A program made the translations under genes and the position numbers. From Massospora cicadina (Eukaryota > Entomophthoromycota > Entomophthoromycetes > Entomophthorales > Entomophthoraceae): a stretch of DNA of 64,000 bases. The notes under the pieces were generated by a model, which was given only the letters and a program-made list of their open reading frames with translations, was not told where the DNA came from and made no database searches. The stretch spans positions 124,001-188,000 of the forward strand of contig JAKSZP010010610.1 of NCBI GenBank assembly GCA_022478985.1, written 5' to 3'. Shown piece by piece: positions 33,843 through 44,088 of this stretch (positions are counted from its first letter, which is position 1; every line of letters begins with the position of its first letter).

Positions 33843-35040
33843 GGTGTCCCTGGGGAAAATACTGCACCAAAATAAGGAACAAATAAAGAAATAAATTTGT
33901 AGTGAAAAAAGAGGATAAATTCTACTAACCTCCACACATAGTTTTTGAAGGGCCATTGTAAGTCCCAGTGAACGTCCTCTGGGCATCAATCGGGCCATCT
34001 TTCCATTCCTGAGCAAGAAGGTACCAAAGAATGCCATACCCCTCATTACTCAGGGCGATCTCGCGCATGTGGTAGATGAGCGCTGGATAATAGCCCTTCC
34101 ACTTCAGATCCTGCTTCTGGTACTCGCACTCTCCTTGGCAGAACTGTTATGAGGAATTAGTAAAATCTGCGCCAAGATCGCCAAAATGGAATTGATTGCA
34201 ACTAATTTGAGTGGCAATTAGCCCAATACTCAGATTTCAAATGGTCAAAAAGATATGATGCTCAAGCTATTGGCCAGAACGCCTGACAGTTGCAATTCAA
34301 TTTACACAATGATCAAAAAACTTTCCCCCCTCCCAAATCTGTCAGGCATCACCCCCAATGAGCAGCTTCCTGCTGGAAAATTGGGCGTTGCGCCTGATGT
34401 AATGCCATCAACTGCAACTTGGCCTACTGCCAAATTTTGCGATGTTAGTCCCCAGGGAACTAACCTGCCCATTCCCAAATAGTTTACCGCTTAGGTCAAA
34501 TTGACTGCAACTTAGCCTGCTGCCAAATTTTGTGATGTCAGTTCCCAGGGAACTAACCCACCCATTTCCCAAATAATTCGCTGCTTAGGTCAAACTTGCG
34601 GAACCCAATCCCAACTTATTTTCCCTCAAAATTGATGACTATTAATTGGGCGTATTGCACTGAAAAATTGTTGGTCAATTCTCATTCCTTTAATTTTCCA
34701 ATAAAAGCAATTCCCCAAAATCCCGTTTTTATCTGTTGATAATTAAGCTCCCTTCCAGTTCCATGTTTGTCATACCAGTAGCAGTGCCCCTGGCATTTTA
34801 GTTTGCCACTTGGATGCTCTGGCATCCGGGCTGGCAGGCCAGTCTAATTCTTACTTGCTGTCTGCCTGAAAGCCATGAACTCCAGGACTACCTTGATATT
34901 TGCTATATACTTTTAAGGCATTGGTTTACAATGTCAACACAGTCATAATTATTCCCTACCCAAGTTCATCAATTGGGATCAAAATGGGAAGGTAATTTGG
35001 TCACTGAGCTCATGCTCTATCACTGAGGCACTCTCCCCTT
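33843..35040 (-). mobile_element. SINE split by a solo LTR and by chromovirus C
   Basis: Head at 35040-34990 (sense GGGGAGAGTGCCTCAGTGATAGAGC, ATGAGCTCAGTGACC; B-box candidate TTTTGATCCC near 34975), body at 34960-34872 and 33956-33843. Without the LTR (33957-34871 and one TSD copy) it is about 280 bp and collinear with the SINE at 9419-9697: shared body CCAATGCCTTAAA, TGGAGTTC, TGGAGGTT and the 3' CCCCAGGGACACC. The last ~20 bases of the tail lie at 25531-25552, beyond chromovirus C. This is the oldest layer of the stack. Confidence 0.7.
33957..34871 (+). mobile_element. Solo LTR (family A related), TSD GCCAT
   Basis: 915 bp from TGTAAGTCCC to GCCTGAAA, flanked by GCCAT at 33952-33956 and 34872-34876. 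It has the U3 frame (PLITQGDLAHVVDERWIIALPL near 34040-34110), the ATTGTTGGTCAATT segment near 34665 and the terminal frame AVPLAF...HPGWQASL near 34780-34860. It is shorter than the other family A copies because of internal deletions. Its end is GAAA instead of the usual GACA. Confidence 0.88.
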
Positions 35041-35177
35041 TATTTATACATGACTTTTACATCAATTTTATATGAAATTTATTGTTTATTTCTTTCTTAA
35101 TTAAGTACTTATGATATTATAAAGAGTATACTAAAATCTTTAAAAGACCATCTAAGAATTAGAATTTTATAAAATCC

Positions 35178-37144
35178 TCTACTTTTTCTTTCCACTCAAA
35201 GTTACTTTTGAGCAATTTTTAGTAAAAACAGAAAATTAAGTAAAACAATTAGCAATCAAATGCCAACTGTGGCCATTCAATCCCCAATGATGTCAGATTC
35301 ACCACCGGCTGCCCCAGTGTGGGGCAGCGGCAAAACCCCTCCTAGCATTTTCTGTCTGGCAGGAAAACGCGCTCGGTCTGGATCATCCAGTCCAAATAAG
35401 TCCTTGGGTCAGTTTAGTCCACCCAAGGATTTTGCCATCCACCTGGCATGAACCCAGGTAGTGCCTTGCAACCCACTCATTCTCCCCCACTCCCAGCTCC
35501 ATTTTGGCCTTCAGGTCAAGTACGGTAAACTGTTCCCATATGAGGAATGTGCATTTATTGACCTGGCCCAGGTGGTGATGCAGCCAGCTGGCTTCATCAA
35601 CTTCTACCCCTTTAAGGGGTATTTTGACCTCAGCTTCACCTGCAAAGCTGATGCTGCCACTGCAGCTACTGTGCCCTTGGTCTTCAAGGGCACCCCTATA
35701 CCAACAACATGCACCCAGCTCCCCACTGACACCACTATGGTGGTTCAGTTTGTGGGGTTACCCACTCACCTCCCCTGCAGTACTCCATCAGGAGTTAATG
35801 GATGGATTAGCTGCGTAAGGCTCCAACCCCATCCTTAAGTTCATGGTCCCCAATGGGGCCACTCGCCTAGCTGGGCCTTGGGCATTTGCCATGATCAGCC
35901 CCATAAATTTTCAAATTGCTTTGTTGATTCCACCCTGCACCATCATACCCTCAGCCCCTGACCATCCATTCTGGGCCCATGTAGAGGGCGGAAGGACAAT
36001 CTGTCCTTCCTGCTTTGAGTTAGACCACTCAAAGCGCAAATGCCCCTCTCTTGTGACTTCCTCAGACCCAGCGCGGTCATTGCAAGGCCCGAATTTTCCT
36101 CACACCCCACTACTTTTCCAACATGGGGTACAATCCTACCCCCCTCCCCCAAAGCCTGCTGTCACCTTGGTGCCTGCTGCAGCCAGTCAGCCCCTCCCTC
36201 AGGCCAGTGTCACATGCGCCTCACCCAGTGCTACCTGCACCTCATCCAATCAGGGATTGGCTTGGACTAATGTGGGTTCCCACGTTATTCTGCAATCGCT
36301 AGCCACACCACTTCAATTTGCTGACCCAAATTTTGAGTTTGATTTGAACCCATGGTCCTCATTGGCTGAAACTGATGAGATGGGTAATTTTATATAGGCC
36401 TCACAACCCACATACGACGAATTTATTCAGAGTTGAACTCCTAAACCAGTCACCCAACGATATTATACCCCCCAACTGGACACCGTGGAGTTCTGCTTGG
36501 ACCACCAGCTCACTGTCGCAGCAGCCACCCACCCTGATGTAACCTCTATCCATGAAATGGCAGAGTCATCAGTAGCAGCGCTAGCCATGGAAATCCTGCC
36601 CCCCATCCTCAGGACATCCACGCCCGTAAACCACAAAATGACCGTTGAAATTTCCCACAGGCATGCTAAGGATGCCATCCAGAAAGTGGTTTCCGCCTCG
36701 CAAGCCAACTCTCAAGTTACCCGTGGCTTCATTGTCCCAGCTCCCTGCCCTCCGCATTAAGGTGGAGGCCACCCTTGCCAAATACATCGGCGACTTACTG
36801 TTGTACAATCAATTCCTCAAGCAGCCGCTTGTTACCGACCTTGCTCCCCATGTCGCTGATCACCCCACCCCTTTGCTCTCCTCCTTGGCTCGTGCTCTCG
36901 CCGATGAGGTGAATGAGACTGAGAATGAGCCCCCCGAGCCCCCTCCCCTTCCGCCATGGTAGGATGAGCGCCTCGGCGCTGTCCCACCTGGTAGGTTGGT
37001 ATCTCGATTGTTAAGTTCCTCCTGTTCTTTGAACGGTCATTTTCTTTCGGTCTGAGAATTTAGTTAGTTCAGTTTTTGTTTTGTCGCTTTCTGCGCTTCG
37101 GTAATGTCCGTCCCCTGGTCGGCGTGCCTCGTAATAAATTAAAA
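35178..37144 (+). mobile_element. Complete half-LINE (hL), 18-bp TSD
   Basis: 1,967 bp flanked by a perfect duplication, TAGAATTTTATAAAATCC, at 35160-35177 and 37145-37162. It starts TCTACTTTTTCTTTCCACTC, encodes one protein, and ends with GTCCGTCCCCTGGTCGGCG (37106-37124), then GTAATAAATTAAAA. The unit has no endonuclease or RT. It matches the inverted copy at 7208-9177 along its full length. Together they define a ~1.97-kb non-autonomous family. Confidence 0.92.
35260..36963 (+). pseudogene. hL ORF1 protein, nearly complete but frameshifted
   Basis: From the ATG at 35260 the protein reads SDSPPAAPVWGSG...; a TGA (35449) interrupts it. Then come DLAQVVMQPAGFINFYPFKG, TTMVVQFVGLPTHLP (frame change at about 35775), FMVPNGATRLAGP, and a CCHC knuckle CPSCFELDHSKRKC (near 36003-36045; C-x2-C-x4-H-x4-C, all four ligands kept). 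A Pro-rich linker, EFCLDHQLTVAAATHPD (36485), and an acidic tail ETENEPPEPPPLPPW with a stop at 36961 complete it. The GLAAYG and knuckle order parallels ORF1 of LINE L (DGLAVYG; CTHCDVFSHKAHAC). I infer an RNA-binding chaperone role. Confidence 0.75.
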
Positions 37145-38700
37145 TAGAATTTTATAAAATCCACTTTGTCTAATAAAAGGTAATGATGAACAGATATACG
37201 TTGGTTTTCAATAATGGTATTCTATAGATGGCGCTGACAAGTTACTGAGATGAAGTCATAATCAACTTAACTTAGATTACCGTAATTAATAGGAACTACA
37301 TCACAAATTCAGAAAGTATAACAATTCTAACATGCCGACATAAAGCATATAATAAACCAATGCTCTACCTTTTTAAAAGTCAAATTAAGTTGAATTTGGA
37401 TAAACAAGTTTTTAATTTAATTCAATAGTATAAATACCTTATAAAATCGGTGTGAAGCATATTTAAAAATATATTTAAACAAGAACATCTAGAACAATAT
37501 ATAATCTTTAATAAAGCAGCAAATTCAATTGCGATATTTTAGATAGTAACTAAGAATTAATCGTAAATAGGAGGCGAAAGTAGTTGATTGTAAGTTAGAC
37601 TATCCATAGACGAATAGCGACAAGAAATAAAAGTGACAAAACAAAAATTGAAAAATACAGGAAATAAATCTCGGAGTGCAACTAATTAAATTAAAAAACA
37701 CCAAAGCTTTAATATAAAAAAGGAAAAATAGATAGCATTTATAATTGTCATGTAAAATATAAAATGATCAACCCAAACTCATATAGAAATATGGCGAGTT
37801 AATTTTTAAGAGTACGTGATCTAAGACAACGCACTCGAGGAATAGCATGTAAATATACAATGATTTATTTAATGCAAGAATTGGAGAGTGAGAATAGTTT
37901 AAAGATATCGTAAAATGAATCTAACGTCAAAAGATAAAGTGGTTAAACAATATATGTCTGGCATTATGAGTGAAAACTTTTTACATGCTTGTATCAAGTA
38001 ATAAAAATAAGAAATAAGAATATACACTTTACCAACAAGCACAATGTGAAGCGCGTTCTTTAGATAGATAACGTTTGAGAATAGATAAATAACGATAGAA
38101 AACAACCATTATTCGAGTAACTTGTTTAGATTTGAGCAAATAATAATAATAAATTAATGAATAGATTTAGTATATAACAAAAAATTTACCTGTCACGCAT
38201 GGATATTTAATATATTAATTGTGCGAAAAAATAACAAGTTTCTAACTGTGATCAGAATACGTTTAAAAGTAAGTAATTAAATATCTACTAAGCCTAAGAT
38301 ATTTTTTATTTACAATAACTATCAGAACTATTCTAACAAATATAGATTTTGATTAAAAGCAGAAAATCGATAGAATTTTATTTTTAGAGAGAACAACCTA
38401 AAATTAAGTAGACACGTAAGCCTGTACATTTTTAAGAAACTACGAAGAATTAGATTGTTATAATCCCACAAGGATTTAAAAGACATTAATAAAGACTATT
38501 TAAAAAACTTTGAACTAATTTGGAACGTCTTAATTTATGGTAAGGATATTAACTTGGGGAGTTTATCCTCTCCAAACGCAATTCTTCAAACAAACTTTGG
38601 AAGCGTTGTTCGGCCTCTTACGAGTGACGTTGGTCTTTACCTTTTTACTAGTTCTCGAGTTCAAATATTCTGAGTTTTTCAATCTTTTATTTGATTTTTA

Positions 38701-38830
38701 ACCGACTTTGAAAAAGGAGAAGTTTCTCAATTCGACCTGTATCTATGTCTTTTCTGTTTGTTCGCGCATAACTCTGAAAATACAGGATCAATTTGGATGA
38801 TCATCTTCAAAAATAGAGGATGCTCCAATT
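38701..38830 (+). repeat. Repeat resembling an insect-wide 'ACCGACTT...AAAAAGGAG' repeat
   Basis: The sequence ACCGACTTTGAAAAAGGAGA, then CTCAATTCGACCTGTAT, TTCGCGCATAACTCTGAAAA and GGATCAATTTGGATGATC follows, in order, a non-coding repeat that I remember from many lepidopteran and other insect genomes. I cannot verify this here. No open frame or terminal repeats are visible. Confidence 0.4.
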
Positions 38831-39452
38831 TAGGTCCCATTTTACTCTAAGTATTAATCAAGTATCTGACTATTATTTATTATTTTAGTAAGTATATCAA
38901 AATTGGCTCGGAAGCGATGAATATTTTTGGGATTAATACAACTCCGGATAAACTTAATTCCGGCATCGGTGAAGCGATAGCTTCGAAGCACTTTTGATAT
39001 GTCCTATGGCTGGGGTATGTTCAAAATCCAGGCAAATGAGACCATAGCGGGACGAGCTTAAATCGTTATATATGGCTATCGTTTTTGCATAATTTGACCA
39101 ATAAACTCATCTAGATTTGATAAATGAATTATTTTAAATAGCGATCAGTAAATTTACCAAAGATTGACTAATAAAAGCAACTAAATCTAATAAAATGAAT
39201 TACTGTAGATGGCAATCAGTAAATTCAGCATACGTTGACCAATAAAGTCATCTAAATTTAATAAAATGAAGTATTAGTATATTTATTTATAAGGTACTAT
39301 ATATAATATATATAAAATGAGTTTTATTTTTATAGAGAAACATTAAGGTGTCAAAAAGGATATATAAAGATAGTAATATTTAATAAAAGTAGGACAAAGA
39401 GCTGCTTTAAAAATACATTCTTTTTGGGGGAAAGAACTGGGGGTAAAGCTTT

Positions 39453-39798
39453 TTGGGGAAAAAAAGAACCTCCTTTAAAAAGAGCTCTAAAAAAGTATGA
39501 AATAATCAATAAATTATGCCTCCTCAATAAACCCTTTTTGAAGTTGGCACCATATTTTAACTGACTTATAATAGGCATTTATAATTTATATACTCAGTAC
39601 TATATATTCTAAGTTGCTTATAGTTTACACTTGGACCCGATCCAGACACAAGCTATAATTTATATTTGTGAGCAAAATTCTATAATTTAGTTTAAATTAT
39701 GGCACTGACTTCAAAATGGGTTTTATTGAGGAGGCATAATTTCTCAATTATTTTATACTTTTTAGATTTTTTAAAGGAGGTTCTTTTTACCCAATTTT
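39453..39798. mobile_element. Foldback/MITE-like element with ~100-bp inverted repeats
   Basis: The left arm (about 39453-39560) contains AAAAGAACCTCCTTTAAAAA, ATTATGCCTCCTCAATAAA and TTTTGAAGT. The right arm (about 39691-39798) contains the reverse complements in reverse order (TTTATTGAGGAGGCATAAT, TTTAAAGGAGGTTCTTTTT). The centre of ~130 bp is AT-rich and codes for nothing. It would fold into a long hairpin. No transposase and no clear TSD were found, so the class is open. Confidence 0.7.
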
Positions 39799-40155
39799 TA
39801 TTGTTTAAATGTATAGGATTAAACTAAAATATATATTCCTTTATAAAGATGTGTGCTCCTGTAACTAATTTATTGTGTTTTTAAAGTAAAAATATATTTG
39901 GATAACTAGTTTTTCAGACAACCTGCCATTATTTAAATTTCCTTTTACTGCACTAGTATTACTCTACTCATCATTTACTATATTATTGTATATAGTATAA
40001 AAACTACAACTGCTTAAAATAAGTTTTTGAAAGATAGCATTGATTAATTTCTATTAATACAAGGTTTTTTATTTCTAGCTTCAACATGTAAAATTGGTAC
40101 TTATGAATTGTAAAAGGCAAAATTAATTTCCCTATTTTAATTTTAACTTTTAAAC

Positions 40156-40343
40156 TACAGGGTTATTCAAAAAATAAGGTCCAATTTCTTACAAAAAATA
40201 AACTGTCACAGATTTTTTACAAAAACTTTTTTATTTAATTCCTTAAAACTTTCACTATTTTTCTGCATAGTTTCCATTTTTGTTTATACATTTTTATAAA
40301 CATTCTACAAGCTTTTGTAAGCTGAAGTCATAGAAGTCTATCA
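40156..40343 (-). pseudogene. Mariner-type transposon end and transposase C-terminus
   Basis: A TA dinucleotide (40156-40157) is followed by CAGGGTTATTCAAAAAATAA, which looks like a mariner terminal inverted repeat. On the minus strand, bases 40343-40255 encode FYDFSLQKLVECL-stop-KCINKNGNYAEK-stop, matching the usual mariner transposase end (a 'kLv.R...Ci...G.Yvek' pattern). The rest of the transposase is absent, and chromovirus A sits directly next to the break. It encodes DDE-type cut-and-paste transposase in intact relatives; here it is a remnant. Confidence 0.6.
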
Positions 40344-40348
40344 CCTAT

Positions 40349-41486
40349 TGTCATGAAAATGGCAGAAGAAGTTTAGACCAGCCTGCCAGTCAGGATGCTT
40401 GAGCACCCAAAAGGCAAGCTGGAATGCCAGGGGCATTGCTGACCGTGCGACTTGATATGGAGCAAGAAGTGGGATACAACACAGTGGTAGCATAACAGCA
40501 AGGTAAGGATTACTTGCTGGATCCAATTGGCAACAGAGAGAGCAATGGTGACCAAAAGAATTGGTAATGTCAACCCAAAATGCGGGGTGACAGACCACCA
40601 GAGAAATGCCATCAGGGATGCAGTATAAGGGGAAAAATAACAGATAAAAATTTCTTTTGGTAAATTTTATTGGGAAAGGAAAGTAAGAAAAATTGACCAA
40701 CAATCTTCTCAGTGCCTTGCAACTGATTAAATAGTGGTCAATTGGTGAAAGCGTGGTCAGGATCCACAAATTTGGCCTAACCAGCAAATTGGATGGTAGA
40801 GGGGGGTTATTCTTTGGGAACTGTCATCGCAAAATTTGGCAGTGGGCTGAGTCTCTGTCAGTTTGACCTCAAATATCTGGACCAGGGGTCAATTATGTTT
40901 CTGATGGTTAGCATGATGGCGTTTGGCCTGATGAGCAATGGGAATCCCCCAAGGCCATCCAATATAGGGATGGGACCATTTGGTTGGGAACGGGTTCAGG
41001 ATGGCCAACCCACCTACGCTCAGTCGATTAACCATTCATTTGGTCAATAGAGGCCCATCAGGCGCAATGCCCAAATTAATATCAGAGGGTTTTGAACTCT
41101 CATCAATGGCGCCCAATGTTTGTTCTGCTGATTTTGGGGTCAAATCAGAACCATCGGGTGATCTGGCTGATTTTTCATTCTTCATGCTTTTACAGCCATT
41201 TGAATTTTGGCCATCAGCCCAATTGCCACCCAAATTAGATCTGACCAATTTCAGTTTGATAATCTCAGCACAGATTTCACTGATTCCCTGCAACAGTTCT
41301 GCCAAGGTGAGTGAGGAAATTGGGGGTGGGATCTGAAGTGGGCAAGCTGTCACCCATCACTTGTCAACTATGTGGGTGAGATCGCCCTGGGTGATGAGGG
41401 GTACCACCATCCTCTTCAGTGTTTTCTTACTTGGGAATGGAAAGATAGCTCGATTGAGGGCCAAAGGACACTCCCTGAGACTTACA
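40349..41486 (-). repeat. 3' LTR of chromovirus A
   Basis: 1,138 bp, matching 45180-46319 end to end. In sense it begins TGTAAGTCTCAGGG, with the U3 frame PLITQGDLTHIVDK then a stop, WVTACPLQ, and GGLAILNPFPTKW further on. TATA (TATTTAAT, 40726-40733) and the GTTGGTCAATT segment near 40692 follow. The pol frame runs into it from the internal side with a single TAA between. Confidence 0.9.
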
Positions 41487-41504
41487 TTACCCTTTCCTTT
41501 TCCC
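41487..41504 (-). other. Polypurine tract of chromovirus A
   Basis: Sense GGGAAAAGGAAAGGGTAA directly 5' of the 3' LTR. The GGAAAGGGTAA core is shared with chromovirus C. Confidence 0.8.
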
Positions 41505-41549
41505 AAAGGGATGGCCCCCCACTGGGAAACTGCACCAGAGCCACGTTCT

Positions 41550-42013
41550 TATGTGCTTTGGGTAACTTGATAGCCATAATTGTCATGGCCTTCTGCAGCG
41601 GGCGGGGAGCCTCTAGGGTGGGATGTGTGGAAAGCATCAACCAGGTCCATACAATTTGCGCAATTGCGCGCCTTGACCCAACTGTTTTCATAAGCTGGAT
41701 ATCCTTTCCAGGCCACAAGGTATTGGACTGATTGTCACAACTTCTGAGATGCCAGGATGGCCTCCACTTTGGCTTCCTCCTCATTGTTGATGATGATTGG
41801 TTCTGGGTCCATGGGAATCACACCCTTGAAGGGTGACAGCTGGGATACATGGAAAACTGGGTGTTGTTTCCAATGTGCGGGAAGCTTCAATTGAAACGCC
41901 CCATTACCCAATACCTCCTCCACTAAGTGGGGACCTGAACGCTTGCTGGCAAATTTGTGGGAAGGGGTTTGGATTTGCAAATGGTGGGTATTGAGCATGA
42001 TGTAAGAACCCAC
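41550..42013 (-). pseudogene. Chromovirus A integrase C-terminus and chromodomain
   Basis: Bases 42013-41735 read GSYIMLNTHHLQIQ, then LVEEVLGNGAFQLKLP and HPVFHVSQLSPFKG, the usual linker after a Gypsy integrase, then EAKVEAILASQKL and a TGA stop. Beyond the stop the same frame continues QYLVAWKGYPAYENSWVKA and a helix MDLVDAFHTS, a chromodomain (YLVxWKGY, W near the end). TGA in place of CGA fits CpG decay. The domain would bind histone H3 marks and steer integration to heterochromatin, as known for chromoviruses. The frame then runs on, with one TAA, into the U3 of the 3' LTR. Confidence 0.8.
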
Positions 42014-42052
42014 CTTAAAGTCATGACCTGGAAGGCGCTTATGATCCGCGAA

Positions 42053-43687
42053 TCACTTATAGTCATTGATGGCTTTAGTAAGGTGTTCCCGCACTAAAGC
42101 TTGGGTCAATAAAATATGGCCAGCATGATCTGTGGCAGCTTGCACCTCTGGTCGCAAGCATGTCCTGACTGAGAATGATGGGTTATAACCCAACATTGCT
42201 TCATATGGTGAGAAACCTGTGGAAGCGTGAGTCCCATTATTATATGTGAATTGGGCAAGAGACAGGTCATCAGCCCAGGTATCTTGCACTGCTACCGCAT
42301 AACAACGCAGGTACTGTTTGAGAACTTGGTTAACCCGCTCGGTCTGGCCGTCAGACTGGGGATGATATGCCGTGGATTGACAGGGGGTTATCTTAAGGAT
42401 TGACAAGAGTTCACTCCAAAAATGGGCGGTAAACTGGGTACCCCTGTCACTAACAATTTCCTGGGGAAGGCCAAACAATGAAAACACATGGTGAACGAAT
42501 AGACGCGCCATTTCTTCTGATGTAATTGCAGAAGTACAAGGAATGAACAGGGAAAATTTGGTAAAGTGATCTACCACCACCATTACCGCTGTGAAACCAT
42601 TAGAGCAGGGAAGTTCAACAATGAAATCCATGGACACCGAGGTCCATGGACCTTCCGCCTGTTGTAAAGGGTGCAGGAGGCCATTTTTTCCCAACTGATC
42701 CAACTTGGCCCTAGCACAAGTAACACAATTGGTGATCCAAGTCAGAACCTCTTTGGTCAGTCCTGCCCAATTAAAGGTTTTCTTGATCAGGTTGATGCAT
42801 TTCTTGTTACTGGGGTGTCCAACTGTGGGGGGATCATGGTGTGCGCGGAATACATTCAGGCGGAAGGAGGGAGGTACCCAAACATGAGAATGAAAGTAGA
42901 TGAGACCTTCTTCTAAAGAATATAGGGAGTGTTTGGGGCTCAAGTGAGTCAAGTGTTCAATCAACTCCATGCCCTCAGGACAGATTGTTTGACTGGCTAG
43001 CACCTGGGCCAATAATGGATCGTTGGGTGACAATGTGGCGGAGGAAACAATGGAGGGAGCGATTGATAGGATTTGAGTGGCAGGGATCATGGTAATGAGA
43101 TCCTCTTCCTCAGGCTCTGAGGGGCAGTGAGCGGGACTACAGCTTAGGAAATTGGGAAGGACATTTAGTGCACCCTTGACGAATTCATATTTGAAGTTAA
43201 AACTGCACAGGTTTTGATAGGTTTGGGCTTGCCAGTGTGCCAATTTTTGGGGTTTGCAAAAATACAAAAGAGCTTGGTGATCTGTGTGAACTGTTAACTC
43301 ATGATGAGCACCTTGCAACAGGTACCGCCAATGAGTTAATGCCCATGCAACAGCGGCCAGTTCCTTGTCATAGATGGCCCAGGACTGCTCTGTAGTGGTG
43401 AATTTTTGGGAGAAATAAGTGACTGGATGTTCAAGACCATCGTGGTCCTGAAGCAGCACCGCGCCCACAGCTACTGATGAAGCATTGCATGTGATGATAT
43501 ATGGTTTGGTGGGATCAGCATGTTTCAAAATGGGAGGAGACATGAACACTTCTTTAATTGATTCAAACGCCTGCTGGCATTTGGGGGTCCAACAAAATGG
43601 TACGTTTTTCCCTGTGAGAGGGTGGAGCGGGGCGGCCAACTGGGAAAGTGCGGGGGAAAATTTCTTTAGGAAAATGATAGTTCCCAA
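42053..43687 (-). pseudogene. Chromovirus A RNase H and integrase, intact 544-codon frame
   Basis: One open frame. Residues ~1-50: end of the RT connection (LSQLAAPLHPLTGKNVPF). ~60-180: RNase H with YIITCNASSVAVGAVLLQ (the usual aspartate is N here), AIYDKELAAV and HTDHQALLYF (catalytic D kept). ~280-350: HHCC zinc finger, HHDPPTVGHPSNK and CVTCARAK. ~360-510: integrase core, SVSMDFIVELP, IVSDRGTQF and PQSDGQTERVNQ, giving all three residues of the D,D-35-E triad. It ends in LTKAINDYK near 42053. Upstream frames (43687-44088) join it to the RT by a frame change. Of all frames in the window this looks the most functional, but it is only part of a polyprotein. Confidence 0.88.
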
Positions 43688-44088
43688 GAAACTTTGAAGC
43701 TGCTTCTGTGTGGTTGGGGTTGGCCATTCTCAGATTGCATCTAATTTGTTGGGGGGATGGCGACCCCTTCTTTAAGTACCAAGTTTCTGAGAAATGTGAC
43801 CTCTTCCTTGTAAAACTCGCATTTGGAAGCTTTGAGGAACAGGCCTGCTTTATGCAAAGCAACCACCACTGCTTCTAAGTCGATAGCATGTTGCTTGGGA
43901 GTTGGGGAATGGACTAGGATATCATCAATATAAGCAATAGCGCAGGAAAACTGGAGATCCCCTAACGCATTGTCAATCATTTGTTGAAATGTAGCGGGAG
44001 CATTTTTCAGCCTGAAGGGCATTACGCGAAATTGAAAAATGCCTCACCTCGTTTGGATTGCGGTCAGCCATTCTTGTCCTTCCATTAC
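43688..44088 (-). pseudogene. Chromovirus A RT palm, broken by stops and a frameshift
   Basis: Between the PR-RT frame and the RNase H-integrase frame. It starts after a TGA that replaces the arginine codon in FNQIRV, passes a second TGA (QTR-stop-GIFQF), then continues MPFRLKNAPATFQQMIDNALG and AIAYIDDILVHS, the catalytic YIDD (about 43925). CEFYKEEVTFLRN follows. A stop at 43738 and a frame change near 43690 lead to the next frame. Both TGA codons have the CGA-to-TGA form expected from CpG loss. Confidence 0.8.

Larger units (their letters stand above)
37163..40155. other. AT-rich spacer holding small repeats
   Basis: About 3 kb of AT-rich DNA without coding capacity. It contains the repeat at 38701-38830, the foldback element at 39453-39798 and, at its right edge, a mariner remnant. 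From 37163 to about 38560 I see nothing recognisable. This stretch is unlike the LINE and LTR sequences around it and may be the oldest background in the window. Confidence 0.5.
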
